Below are positions 25,035 to 32,756 of a DNA stretch of 64,000 nt, one piece after another (positions within the stretch are counted from its first letter, which is position 1; each line of letters opens with the position of its first letter). Made by a program: the position numbers and the translations under genes. This DNA comes from Burkholderia sp. Bp8992 (GTDB taxonomy: Bacteria; Pseudomonadota; Gammaproteobacteria; Burkholderiales; Burkholderiaceae): positions 62,001 through 126,000 of the forward strand of contig NZ_QTQI01000020.1 of assembly GCF_003853705.1 (NCBI RefSeq). The letters are read 5' to 3'. The notes beneath the pieces were generated by a model. That model was not told where the DNA came from. It ran no database searches and saw only the letters and a program-made list of their open reading frames with translations.

Positions 25035-25806
25035 ACACCTGGAGGAATTTGCCCTGGCGCTGCTCGATCCCGACCGTCCGATACCCGAAGGCCTGGTTGG
25101 CCCGGATGGCGAGCCGAGCCCCCGACGGTTTGCCGTTTACCGGAACAACGTCTTCGTCGGGCTGACCGATGCGCTGCGCGCAGGCTTCCCCCGTGTCGGC
25201 AGGCTGGTGGGAGACGAATTCTTCGCGGCCATGGCCCGCTTCTTCGCGGCCGCGCATCCGCCCGGCTCGCCGGTACTACTGCACTACGGCGCCGGGTTCC
25301 CGGCGTTCCTTGCCGCCTTCCCGCCCGCCCAATCCTTGCCCTATCTCGCCGACGTGGCCCGCATCGAGCGCGCCGCGACCGAGGCTTATCACGAGCGCGA
25401 GGCGGCACCCTTGTCATTCGACGCGCTCCTGGCCGTACCGATCGACCAGACGCCACGGTTGCGATTCAGGCTTCACCCTTCGGTTCGCCTGCTGCGCTCC
25501 CGATTTCCGGCCTTCACGATCTGGCGAATGAACGCTGTCGACGGCATCCCCGCGCCGGTCGACCTCTCCGAAGCGCAGGACACGATGGTGCTGCGTCCCG
25601 ACGCCGAGGTGGATGTGCGCCACGTGCTTCCGGCGAGCCATGACTTCGTGGCCGCGCTCGGCCAGGGCATGACGCTATCGCAGGCGATGGAAATCGCCCT
25701 TGCCGTCGACGGCGATTTCGACCTCGCGGCGAACCTGCGCGAGCTTGCCGGAATGGGAGCCTTCGTCGGCTTCGAACTGCAGTCCGAGGAAAACGATCAT
25801 GAGTAA
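25018..25806 (+). CDS. bufC: DUF2063-family MNIO partner protein
   Basis: 262 residues. The N-terminal DUF2063 domain (FALALLDPDRPIPEGL, RRFAVYRNNVFVGLTDALRAGFPRVGRLVGDEFF) is the precursor-recognition partner of DUF692 enzymes; the C-terminal half is less conserved. Translationally coupled on both sides: 17-base overlap with bufB, 8-base overlap with the DoxX gene. Expected to deliver the bufA product to the enzyme in the cytosol before export. Confidence 0.9.
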   Translation: MARAAEHLEEFALALLDPDRPIPEGLVGPDGEPSPRRFAVYRNNVFVGLTDALRAGFPRVGRLVGDEFFAAMARFFAAAHPPGSPVLLHYGAGFPAFLAAFPPAQSLPYLADVARIERAATEAYHEREAAPLSFDALLAVPIDQTPRLRFRLHPSVRLLRSRFPAFTIWRMNAVDGIPAPVDLSEAQDTMVLRPDAEVDVRHVLPASHDFVAALGQGMTLSQAMEIALAVDGDFDLAANLRELAGMGAFVGFELQSEENDHE

Positions 25807-26308
25807 CGCCAGATTGGCGAAAGGCTGGTCCCGCGTATCGCGCACGGCAAACCGCGCACTGCACGGGCTGGAACAGATCGCCTGCATGGCCGCCCCGCTG
25901 TTTCTTCGGGTCGCGCTGGCATTGCCCTTCTTCAAGTCCGGTCTCACGAAATGGGACGGCTTTCTGTCGCTGTCCCCGACCGCGGGCTTCCTGTTCGAGG
26001 AAGAATTCAAGCTGCACATCCTCGGGCAGCTCTATGACCTGCCCGCTCCCGACGTGCTCGCGTTCGCCAGCGGCCTGGGCGAAATCGTCTTTCCGATCCT
26101 GCTGGTCATCGGCGTTGCCACTCGACTGAGCGCGCTGGGCCTGCTCGGCATGACGGCGGTGATCCAGCTCATCGTGCCCGACGGTTGGGCGAACTTCCAT
26201 CTGCCCTGGGCCACCATGGCGATCGCCTTGATCGCCATCGGGCCGGGCCGGCTTTCCCTCGACCACTGGATGCGCAAGCTTTCCGGACGTCGCGGGGAAG
26301 GCTGCTGA
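25799..26308 (+). CDS. DoxX-family membrane protein of the bufferin operon
   Basis: 169 residues from ATG 25799 inside the bufC end. Four hydrophobic segments and the DoxX pattern (ALPFFKSGLTKWDGF near the first helix, LGQLYDLPAPDVLAFASGLGEIVFPILLVIGVATRLSALGLLGMTAVIQL, quoted in parts). DoxX proteins are common fourth members of bufferin operons and may handle quinone-linked redox chemistry; the role is unproven. Last gene of this operon, converging with the membrane protein gene at 26313. Confidence 0.87.
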   Translation: MSNARLAKGWSRVSRTANRALHGLEQIACMAAPLFLRVALALPFFKSGLTKWDGFLSLSPTAGFLFEEEFKLHILGQLYDLPAPDVLAFASGLGEIVFPILLVIGVATRLSALGLLGMTAVIQLIVPDGWANFHLPWATMAIALIAIGPGRLSLDHWMRKLSGRRGEGC

Positions 26309-26312
26309 ACGA

Positions 26313-27317
26313 TCAAGGACGCATTTTGCCCAGCCAGCGCCAAATCAGGAACACCGTGGTCAGCGACAGCGTGCCGATGCCCACGGAGGCCGCGAACCTG
26401 TAATCGACGGCTGGAATGACGAACGGCAGCAGGCCCACGGCGAGCGCCGGTGGCACGTGCAGATCGAATACCCGCACGATGAGGATGCCGCAGGCCATGC
26501 TGGCGACGACCGCCAGCGGCGCGTCGCCGAAGGCCGTGACCAGTGCGATGCCGATCGACGCGCTCAACGTGCATGCGATCGGCAACCGCAGCGGCTTTCT
26601 GGCCCACGGGCAGACGTCCGCATGGGCAAACATCTCGAAGCCGATCACGATCAGCGGCGGGAACAGGATCAGCCGCCAGCCGGTAACCTCCGCCAGGATC
26701 GCCGTGCCGACCAGAAACACCAGAAAGAACGGGAGCCACGCGTACGTGCGCGGCGCTTCCTCCGTCAGGTCGTCGGCCGCATCGGCGGGCGTTCGCGCTT
26801 GCGGCGGCGGGACGATGCGAGGCCAGACGATGGAGATCGCGGCGAGCAACGCCAGCCCGACCAGCAACGATGCGGGATAGTACGCGCTCGTGACGTCGAG
26901 CGAGATCGGCAGCACGCCGGCCGAGATGGCCGGGGCGATCGGTGATTTCAGGACCCGGATGACGACGAGCGCAGCCGCAGTCGACAGCAGGATCGGCACG
27001 ATCCCGCTGCCCATGCTTCGAACGAGCAGCGTGCCGACGAGGCCTGTGAGCAGCGGCGTCATCACCAGCATTCCCGGCGCCCTGGCCCAGGTGCCTTGCG
27101 GTCGCTTGATGACGTCATGGGCCAGGGCGCCTAGTTCGGGAAAAAGAATGGTGTGAATCTGCGTGACCGCTGCGATCCACGCGATCGCCCCCATGTAAAG
27201 CGCGGCCAGCAGTTCGCCAGCCCATCCCCGCGAAGGGGACGGCCAGCGGACACGAGACAGTTTCACGCGTGCCGCCCGCCACAACCGTCGGCGGCACGCG
27301 CCTGCCTGGGCGGGCAC
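26313..27317 (-). CDS. HPP-like integral membrane protein with internal duplication
   Basis: About 334 residues from GTG 27317; a GTG at 27266 (317 residues) is equally possible, as neither has a good ribosome site. Around ten hydrophobic segments. The halves repeat one another: FPELGALAHDV...ARAPGMLV...RVLKSPIAPAISAGVLPISLD matches FPPLIVIGFEM...WARKPLRL...RVFDLHVPPALAVGLLPFVIPAVDY. This is an HPP-like fold arranged twice. No substrate known. Only four bases separate its stop from the DoxX stop, so the genes are convergent. It lies inside the ECF regulon region, but I found no matching promoter immediately upstream; it could be read from promoter 28140 through the AhpD-like gene. Confidence 0.65.
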   Translation of the reverse strand: MPAQAGACRRRLWRAARVKLSRVRWPSPSRGWAGELLAALYMGAIAWIAAVTQIHTILFPELGALAHDVIKRPQGTWARAPGMLVMTPLLTGLVGTLLVRSMGSGIVPILLSTAAALVVIRVLKSPIAPAISAGVLPISLDVTSAYYPASLLVGLALLAAISIVWPRIVPPPQARTPADAADDLTEEAPRTYAWLPFFLVFLVGTAILAEVTGWRLILFPPLIVIGFEMFAHADVCPWARKPLRLPIACTLSASIGIALVTAFGDAPLAVVASMACGILIVRVFDLHVPPALAVGLLPFVIPAVDYRFAASVGIGTLSLTTVFLIWRWLGKMRP

Positions 27318-27352
27318 CTGCGGCTACCGAAGGAACGGAAAACGCAGCAGAC

Positions 27353-27925
27353 TCATTTCGTCCCTGCCGGCAGAGCGTAGGACGCAAAGGGCGCATCCAC
27401 CGCGGTCTCGAACAGATGATTGGTGTAGTTCGAGATCGTCTTGACGGCGATGGCAAGCACGATCTGCAGCGCCTGCTGCTCGCTGTAGCCTGCGCCAGCG
27501 AAGGTTTGCAAAGCGGCTTCGGACGGGTTGCCTCGCGTTTGCACCATCTCCTTGACGAAAGCGGCCAAGGCACCCAGCTTCGGATCGTCGATCGTTGCGC
27601 CATCACGGATTGCGTGGATCGCCTGCGGCGGCACCTTCGATACCTTGTCGGCGATCATGCTGTGCGCGGCGATACAGTAGTGACACGCGTTTTCCCGGCT
27701 GATGGTCAGGAACACGACCTCCTGCTCCGCGGGTGTGAAGCGGGATTCCTTGCGGAACCAGTCGTACCCATGCAGATAGGTCGAGAGTGCGCCGGGCGCG
27801 TGGGCCATCTCTCCGTACATGTTGGGAATGAATCCCTGCTTCTTGCGCGCGTTGCCCAGCAACTCGCGGCTCTTTTCGGGGGCGGTGTCTTCGGAAAGAA
27901 GGGGCAGTGTCAGCCTGGCATTCAT
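27353..27925 (-). CDS. AhpD/carboxymuconolactone-decarboxylase-like protein
   Basis: 190 residues from ATG 27925 with AGGAG upstream. It has the peroxidase-type redox motif CHYC followed by IAAH in ENACHYCIAAHSMIADKV, as in AhpD-like alkylhydroperoxidases. Probably a cytosolic thiol peroxidase or disulphide reductase. An ECF-type promoter (28140-28111, minus) lies about 185 bases upstream with no gene between, placing it in the sigma factor's regulon and hinting that the stress sensed is oxidative. Confidence 0.85.
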   Translation of the reverse strand: MNARLTLPLLSEDTAPEKSRELLGNARKKQGFIPNMYGEMAHAPGALSTYLHGYDWFRKESRFTPAEQEVVFLTISRENACHYCIAAHSMIADKVSKVPPQAIHAIRDGATIDDPKLGALAAFVKEMVQTRGNPSEAALQTFAGAGYSEQQALQIVLAIAVKTISNYTNHLFETAVDAPFASYALPAGTK

Positions 27926-28110
27926 GGAAAGCTCCTGAGTGGGAAACATCCCGGCTTCCGGGGTTGTTTCGACAAGGGCGAAGCTCGGCGCGACGCCGAA
28001 GTCGTGCGGGTCGAGCGAGCTTGGGCAGGGCCCTCGAAAATCGGGGGAAACCGCTCAAGGCGACAACTCGCACGAGCAAACGGCAGCCGCGAAGAGCGAC
28101 GGTTGCTATC

Positions 28111-28140
28111 CAAGAGGCGGCGAATCGTCAAAACGGTTCG
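28111..28140 (-). promoter_or_regulatory. ECF-type promoter 4 (AhpD-like gene)
   Basis: Minus strand: CGAACCGTTTT (28140-28130), 13 bases, CTCTTG (28116-28111). One mismatch from the CTCTTA of the other three. The 185 bases to the gene start form an untranslated leader without visible genes. Confidence 0.7.
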
Positions 28141-28221
28141 CGTCGAAGAAAAAAATCTGTACGGCTGCACCGCGAGATCCCGCTTCGCTTTCGCGTATCC
28201 CGACTTTCAGGAGGGATGTCG

Positions 28222-28254
28222 CGAACCGTTTTGACGGCAGCGCCCCTCTTATTG
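28222..28254 (+). promoter_or_regulatory. ECF-type promoter 3 (small membrane protein)
   Basis: CGAACCGTTTT (28222-28232), 13 bases, CTCTTATTG (28246-28254). It lies back to back with promoter 4, 82 bases away, and 92 bases before the gene at 28346. Confidence 0.78.
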
Positions 28255-28345
28255 GCGAGACGGAGCAGAGCGTCCGCCCGCGGCGGGCAGGCACGACATC
28301 CGGCACCTTTCCAGACGTACCGCCATCGGGTGACAAGAGCACATC

Positions 28346-28558
28346 ATGTACTGCAGCACTTCAGTGACAAAGCAATTGCTTCGCGGGGCTTCGGCCGTTG
28401 CATCCATTGCGGGCGCCATCGCGCTCACGCCCCGCTTCTGGCCCGCGATCGGACTGTTCGGCCTGGCCGTCTACTTCATGCGGGGATGTCCGGCCTGCTG
28501 GCTTGCGGGGCTGATGGAGGCCGTTCGGGCTCGTCGCGCGCGCAGACCAACACCGTGA
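28346..28558 (+). CDS. Small membrane protein with CPAC motif
   Basis: 70 residues. One or two hydrophobic segments (about 15-45) followed by MRGCPACWLAGL and an Arg-rich tail. I do not recognise a named family with certainty; the GCPxCW motif just outside a helix suggests metal binding or thiol redox. Real-gene evidence is its promoter: it is the only open frame after ECF-type promoter 3. No good ribosome site; the start could differ by a few codons. Confidence 0.6.
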   Translation: MYCSTSVTKQLLRGASAVASIAGAIALTPRFWPAIGLFGLAVYFMRGCPACWLAGLMEAVRARRARRPTP

Positions 28559-28684
28559 GCGTCGCGTGATCGGACGCGGTATCGTGCTGTCGGCGAGTCA
28601 TGTGCCGCCCGCACGTGTGCGAGGGCCATGGGCAAGGAATTGAGCGAACATGCGTGGCGCCGGGTGCATCACGTGCTGCATTCG

Positions 28685-28723
28685 GCGCGCCGGACCCGTG
28701 TGCGGTTTCCGTGTCCGGCGCGC
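28685..28723. terminator. Hairpin between convergent genes
   Basis: Perfect 11-base arms GCGCGCCGGAC (28685-28695) and GTCCGGCGCGC (28713-28723), loop 17. It lies between the small membrane protein gene (+) and the permease gene (-). No T run on either side; possibly a bidirectional or Rho-assisted end. Confidence 0.45.
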
Positions 28724-28746
28724 GCATCGCCATACGCGCGGCGCGC

Positions 28747-30402
28747 CTACTTCACCCACGCGAAGTAATACGACAGCCAGATCGTCAGCCCTGCGCCGAT
28801 CAGCGCCGCATACGGCATCAGGCTCAGCCACAGCGCGCGCTTCGGCACTTCGAGTTCCATGTCGCGCTGCATCTGCGCGGGGAAGCGGCCGCGATCCTGC
28901 CAGTAGTGGCGGAACAGGAACACCGGCACGATCAGCAGCATCGCGATCAGCCCGTTGCGCAGCGTGCCTTCACCTTGCAGGTTCGCGCCCGCACCGACAT
29001 AGACGAGGTTCGCGTAGCCGCAGAGCGAACCCGCGACGAGCAGCCAGGTCGGACAGCGGAACGGCCGATCCCAGTTGCCGCGATCCATCCGGTGGATCCA
29101 GCCCGACTGAAGATTCAGGAATACGAACAGCATGTAGCAGACGTTCGAGATCGACAGCACCGTCATGTAGTCCGACATCATCAGCAACACGAGGTTGAAG
29201 CCGAGGTCGGTCCACATCGCGCGCGTGGGCGAGCCGTGCTCGTTCACGTGCGACAGGTACTTCGGCAGCCAGCCGTCGACCGACGCCTGGTACAGCGTGC
29301 GCGACGAGCCCATCATCGACGTCATCACGATCAGCAGGATCGACAGCATCAGCATCACGACGACCGCATTCGCGACCCACGCGCCGCCGCCGACGATCTT
29401 CGCCATCGCCGCCGCGACACCGGTGCCGTCGCCGATCGACGGATCGAGCATCGCCTGCGTACCGAGTGCGCCCTGGAACGCCATCGGCACGAGCGTCATC
29501 ACGACGAGGCACAGCGCGCCCGACCAGAAGATCGCCTTCGCCGTATCGCGGCGCGGATCGCGGAATTCGCGCGTGTAGCAGACGGCCGTCTCGAAGCCGT
29601 ACGACGCCCAGCCGGCCATGAACATCGCGCCGAGCGCCATCGTGACGCCCTGCCCGTTCCACGAGCCGAAGGTCGAGGCCGTGAGATTGCCGTGCGCGTC
29701 GTGACCGAGCGGCAGCAGCGGGAGCAGGTTCGACATCGGCACGTCGCCGGTGACGAACGGCACGATGCCGACGATCAACAGCGGCGTGAGCGATGCAATG
29801 CCGAGGATGCGCTGCGTACGTGCCGCCTTCGACGCACCGCTATGCTGAAGCTTGAACGTGATGAGAAGCAGGATCGTCGCGATGATGAACGTCGCATTGA
29901 TCCGCAGGGACAGACCCGGCTTGATGAACCCCAGATCCGCGATCTTGAGCTGCCATTGCAGCACCGCCGCGTTGGCGGGAAAGAGACTCGTGAGCGCATA
30001 GCTCGCCGCGAGACCGCAGCCGAGCGCGAGCATCGGCGACCACGCGAGCCAGTTGCACCACACGGACACCGGGGCAATCAGCTTGCTGTAACGCACCCAG
30101 CCGATCGCGCCGTACACGGATGCGCCGCCCGATTTATGGGGAAATAGTCCCGATATTTCCGCATAAGTCGCGCTTTGAATCAGCCCCATCGTGATCGCGG
30201 CGATCCAGATCGCCCACGCGGGCTGGCCGATCGTCGCACATACGCCGCCGATCGTGAACAGCACGCCTGCCGGCACGCCGCTCGTTACCCAAAAAGCGTC
30301 TTTCCAAGTCAGGCCACGATGCAGCGTGTGGCCCGTCGAATCATGTGAGATGGTTGCCTCAACATCACTGGTGCCGTTCGCACGCAGTCCTGCCTGACTC
30401 AT
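28747..30402 (-). CDS. APC-superfamily permease of the betaine operon
   Basis: 551 residues from ATG 30402 with GGAGG nine bases upstream. About 12 hydrophobic segments; the first carries FWVTSGVPAGVLFTIGGV, typical of amino-acid-polyamine-organocation transporters. Last gene of the minus-strand betaine run, after a betaine-binding protein gene. Likely imports a quaternary amine, sarcosine or a related amino compound; the substrate is not shown by sequence. Confidence 0.82.
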   Translation of the reverse strand: MSQAGLRANGTSDVEATISHDSTGHTLHRGLTWKDAFWVTSGVPAGVLFTIGGVCATIGQPAWAIWIAAITMGLIQSATYAEISGLFPHKSGGASVYGAIGWVRYSKLIAPVSVWCNWLAWSPMLALGCGLAASYALTSLFPANAAVLQWQLKIADLGFIKPGLSLRINATFIIATILLLITFKLQHSGASKAARTQRILGIASLTPLLIVGIVPFVTGDVPMSNLLPLLPLGHDAHGNLTASTFGSWNGQGVTMALGAMFMAGWASYGFETAVCYTREFRDPRRDTAKAIFWSGALCLVVMTLVPMAFQGALGTQAMLDPSIGDGTGVAAAMAKIVGGGAWVANAVVVMLMLSILLIVMTSMMGSSRTLYQASVDGWLPKYLSHVNEHGSPTRAMWTDLGFNLVLLMMSDYMTVLSISNVCYMLFVFLNLQSGWIHRMDRGNWDRPFRCPTWLLVAGSLCGYANLVYVGAGANLQGEGTLRNGLIAMLLIVPVFLFRHYWQDRGRFPAQMQRDMELEVPKRALWLSLMPYAALIGAGLTIWLSYYFAWVK

Positions 30403-30580
30403 CCAATTCCTCCTGTGATGACTCTGCACAAGGGCCGTAGTGTAACAATTTACGGGCTTTTTTGCAGAATCCGAAAAAGAATTCCGGGATATGGCCGCAA
30501 GTCATCGCGATTATTTCGGATTCCTGCATGCCATTCCCGGCGTATTTTTATGGTGATTCGTACGACGTATGTTCAGGTAC

Positions 30581-31444
30581 TTACTGGACGCCTTCCGTCC
30601 AGGAATTCACGCGGTCGGCATGCGCCGCAATCCACGCATCCGCAGCCGCTTCCGGCTTCGAGCCGTTCTGGATCGCCAGCATCACGCTGTCGATTTCACC
30701 CGGCTTCCACTGGAATTTCTTCAGGAACGCGACGACCGGCTTGGCCTTGGTTTCGAGCCCCGGATTCACGACGCTGTCGACGTGCTCGGCGCCGCCGAAC
30801 ACCTTCTTCGGATCCTCGAGGAAGCGCAGCTTCCACTTCGCGAACATCCAGTGCGGCGCCCAGCCGGTCACGATCACCGGCTTGTTCGCGCCGACCGAAC
30901 GCGACAACTCGGCCGTCATCGCGCTGCCCGAGCTCGGCATCAGCGTGTAGCCGAGCCCGTAGTTCTTGATCGCTTCGTCGGTCTTGCGCATCACGCCCGC
31001 ACCGGCATCGATGCCGACGATGCGGCCGCCGAAGCTGCTCTTCTCGGCGTTCAGATCCTCGATGCTCTTCGCCTTCACGTAATCCGGGACGATCAAGCCG
31101 ATCTTCGCGTCAGGAAAGTTCGCGCCGACGTCGACGACCTTGCTCTTGTATTCGCTCCAGTACGAGCCGTGCGTGACCGGCAGCCATGCGGACAGCGTCG
31201 CGTCGAGATCGCCGCGCGCGACGCCCTGCCACATGATCCCGGCAGCGACCGGCACGAGCTTCACCTCGTAGCCGAGCTTCTTCTCGATCACGCGCGCCGC
31301 GACGTTCGACGTCGCCACGCTGTCGTCCCAGCCTTCGACGTAGCCGATCTTCAACGTCGGCTTCGTATCGGCGAGCGCTGACGCGCTCAGTGCCACCATC
31401 GCCGACAGTGCGCCGCCCCACAACAGTTTTCCGAAGAGTTTCAT
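30581..31444 (-). CDS. Glycine betaine ABC transporter substrate-binding protein
   Basis: 287 residues, signal peptide ending SALA-DT. OpuAC-type fold: LKIGYVEGWDDSVATSNVAARVIEKKLGYEV, GDLDATLSAWLPVTHGSYW and VTGWAPHWMFAKWKLRFLEDPK contain the Trp residues that cage the betaine headgroup. No permease or ATPase is adjacent; in Pseudomonas several such orphan binding proteins (BetX, CaiX, CbcX) share one CbcWV core, and the same may hold here. Immediately downstream of gbcB. Confidence 0.87.
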   Translation of the reverse strand: MKLFGKLLWGGALSAMVALSASALADTKPTLKIGYVEGWDDSVATSNVAARVIEKKLGYEVKLVPVAAGIMWQGVARGDLDATLSAWLPVTHGSYWSEYKSKVVDVGANFPDAKIGLIVPDYVKAKSIEDLNAEKSSFGGRIVGIDAGAGVMRKTDEAIKNYGLGYTLMPSSGSAMTAELSRSVGANKPVIVTGWAPHWMFAKWKLRFLEDPKKVFGGAEHVDSVVNPGLETKAKPVVAFLKKFQWKPGEIDSVMLAIQNGSKPEAAADAWIAAHADRVNSWTEGVQ

Positions 31445-31578
31445 GGTCGATCTCCTTGATATGCGCACCGTGCGCGTTGCCTCTCTAGGTTCTTCAACCA
31501 CAAATCCGCGGTATCGTTGTTTTCCGACGGATGCTTGTCCGGACGCGACGCGCCCGGACAGCCGATGGCGCGTTTCGA

Positions 31579-32727
31579 CTACTTGTCGATCACGAGATCC
31601 GACAGCGGCTTGCTGCAGCACAGCAGCACCATGCCCTGGTCGATCTCGCGCTGGCGGATGCCGCCGTTGTGCTTCATGTCGACCTGCCCCGACACGAGCT
31701 TCACCTTGCAGGTGCCGCACATGCCCTGCGTGCACGACGCCGGCAGCCGCACGCCCGACTGGCGCGCCGCGTCGAGCACGTGCTGCTCCGAGCCGCACGC
31801 AATCTCGCGGTTGCTCTTCGCGAAGCTGACCGTGTACTGCTTCGTCGCGCCATCCACGCCGTCGGCGGCCGGCACGAGTTCGGCGAGCACTTCGTCGCTC
31901 GCGGTCTGCGCAAGCGTCTCGAACGAGAAGCTTTCCTCGTGATACTGCTTGCGGTCGAAGCCGGCTTCGTCGAGCAGGTCGCGCACCGCCTTCATGTACG
32001 GCGCGGGGCCGCACGTGAAGATCTCGCGCTCCATGAAATCCGGCGCGATCAGCTTGAGCAGCGGCAGCGTCAGGAAGCCCGTGACGCCCGGCCAGTTGGT
32101 ACGTGCGCCGACGCGCTCGACGACGAACGACGTGCGGAAATTCGTATGGTTCGACGCGATCAGGTCGAGCTCGCGCGCGAAGATGATGTCGTCCGGCGTA
32201 CGTGCGCTGTGCACGAACAGGATGTCGCGATCCTCGGCGAGATCATGATGCGCGCGGCTCATCGACATCAGCGGCGTGACGCCCGAGCCGGCCGACAGGA
32301 ACAGGTACTTGCGCGCCGGATGCCGTGCGCAGGTGAATTCGCCGGCCGGGCCGAGCACGCGCACCGCCGCGCCCGGCTGCAGGTTGTCGTGCAGCCAGTT
32401 CGACACCTTGCCGCCCGGCACGCGCTTGACCGTGATCGAAATCGTGTGCGGCCGCGCCGGCGACGACGAGATCGTGTAGCAGCGGTTGATCGTCTCGCCG
32501 TCGATGTCGAGCTCGAGCGTGATGAACTGCCCGGGCTCGAACGAGAACGTGCGGCCCTGCGGCGAACGGAAGAAGAAACTCTTCACGTCGTGGGTTTCCT
32601 GCCGCACGTGGCAGCACACCAGCGTTTCCTCGACGTCGCTCGTCCAGCGCTCGGGCAGCGCGTTCCAGAACGCCGGGTGCGTCACCCGGCTGTCCGCCGG
32701 CTCGAAATTGGCCGCATCTCGCATCAT
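31579..32727 (-). CDS. gbcB: Glycine betaine demethylase, ferredoxin reductase subunit
   Basis: 382 residues (tandem ATGATG start). FAD-binding oxidoreductase (INRCYTISSSP for FAD, SAGSGVTPLMSM for the pyridine nucleotide, ending in FTCGPAPYM) fused to a C-terminal plant-type [2Fe-2S] domain with Cys in SCTQGMCGTCK and the last ligand in LLCCSKP. Passes electrons from NAD(P)H to the Rieske centre of GbcA, encoded just upstream with a 29-base gap. Together they remove one methyl group from glycine betaine, giving dimethylglycine and formaldehyde. Confidence 0.9.
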   Translation of the reverse strand: MMRDAANFEPADSRVTHPAFWNALPERWTSDVEETLVCCHVRQETHDVKSFFFRSPQGRTFSFEPGQFITLELDIDGETINRCYTISSSPARPHTISITVKRVPGGKVSNWLHDNLQPGAAVRVLGPAGEFTCARHPARKYLFLSAGSGVTPLMSMSRAHHDLAEDRDILFVHSARTPDDIIFARELDLIASNHTNFRTSFVVERVGARTNWPGVTGFLTLPLLKLIAPDFMEREIFTCGPAPYMKAVRDLLDEAGFDRKQYHEESFSFETLAQTASDEVLAELVPAADGVDGATKQYTVSFAKSNREIACGSEQHVLDAARQSGVRLPASCTQGMCGTCKVKLVSGQVDMKHNGGIRQREIDQGMVLLCCSKPLSDLVIDK

Positions 32728-32756
32728 GTCTTGCTCCGCTTATACGCTGCTGGATA

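Noticed and set aside
30581-32014. Longer version of the betaine-binding protein gene starting within gbcB
   Set aside because: The extra N-terminal part is Arg-rich antisense-like sequence; the true signal peptide starts at 31444.
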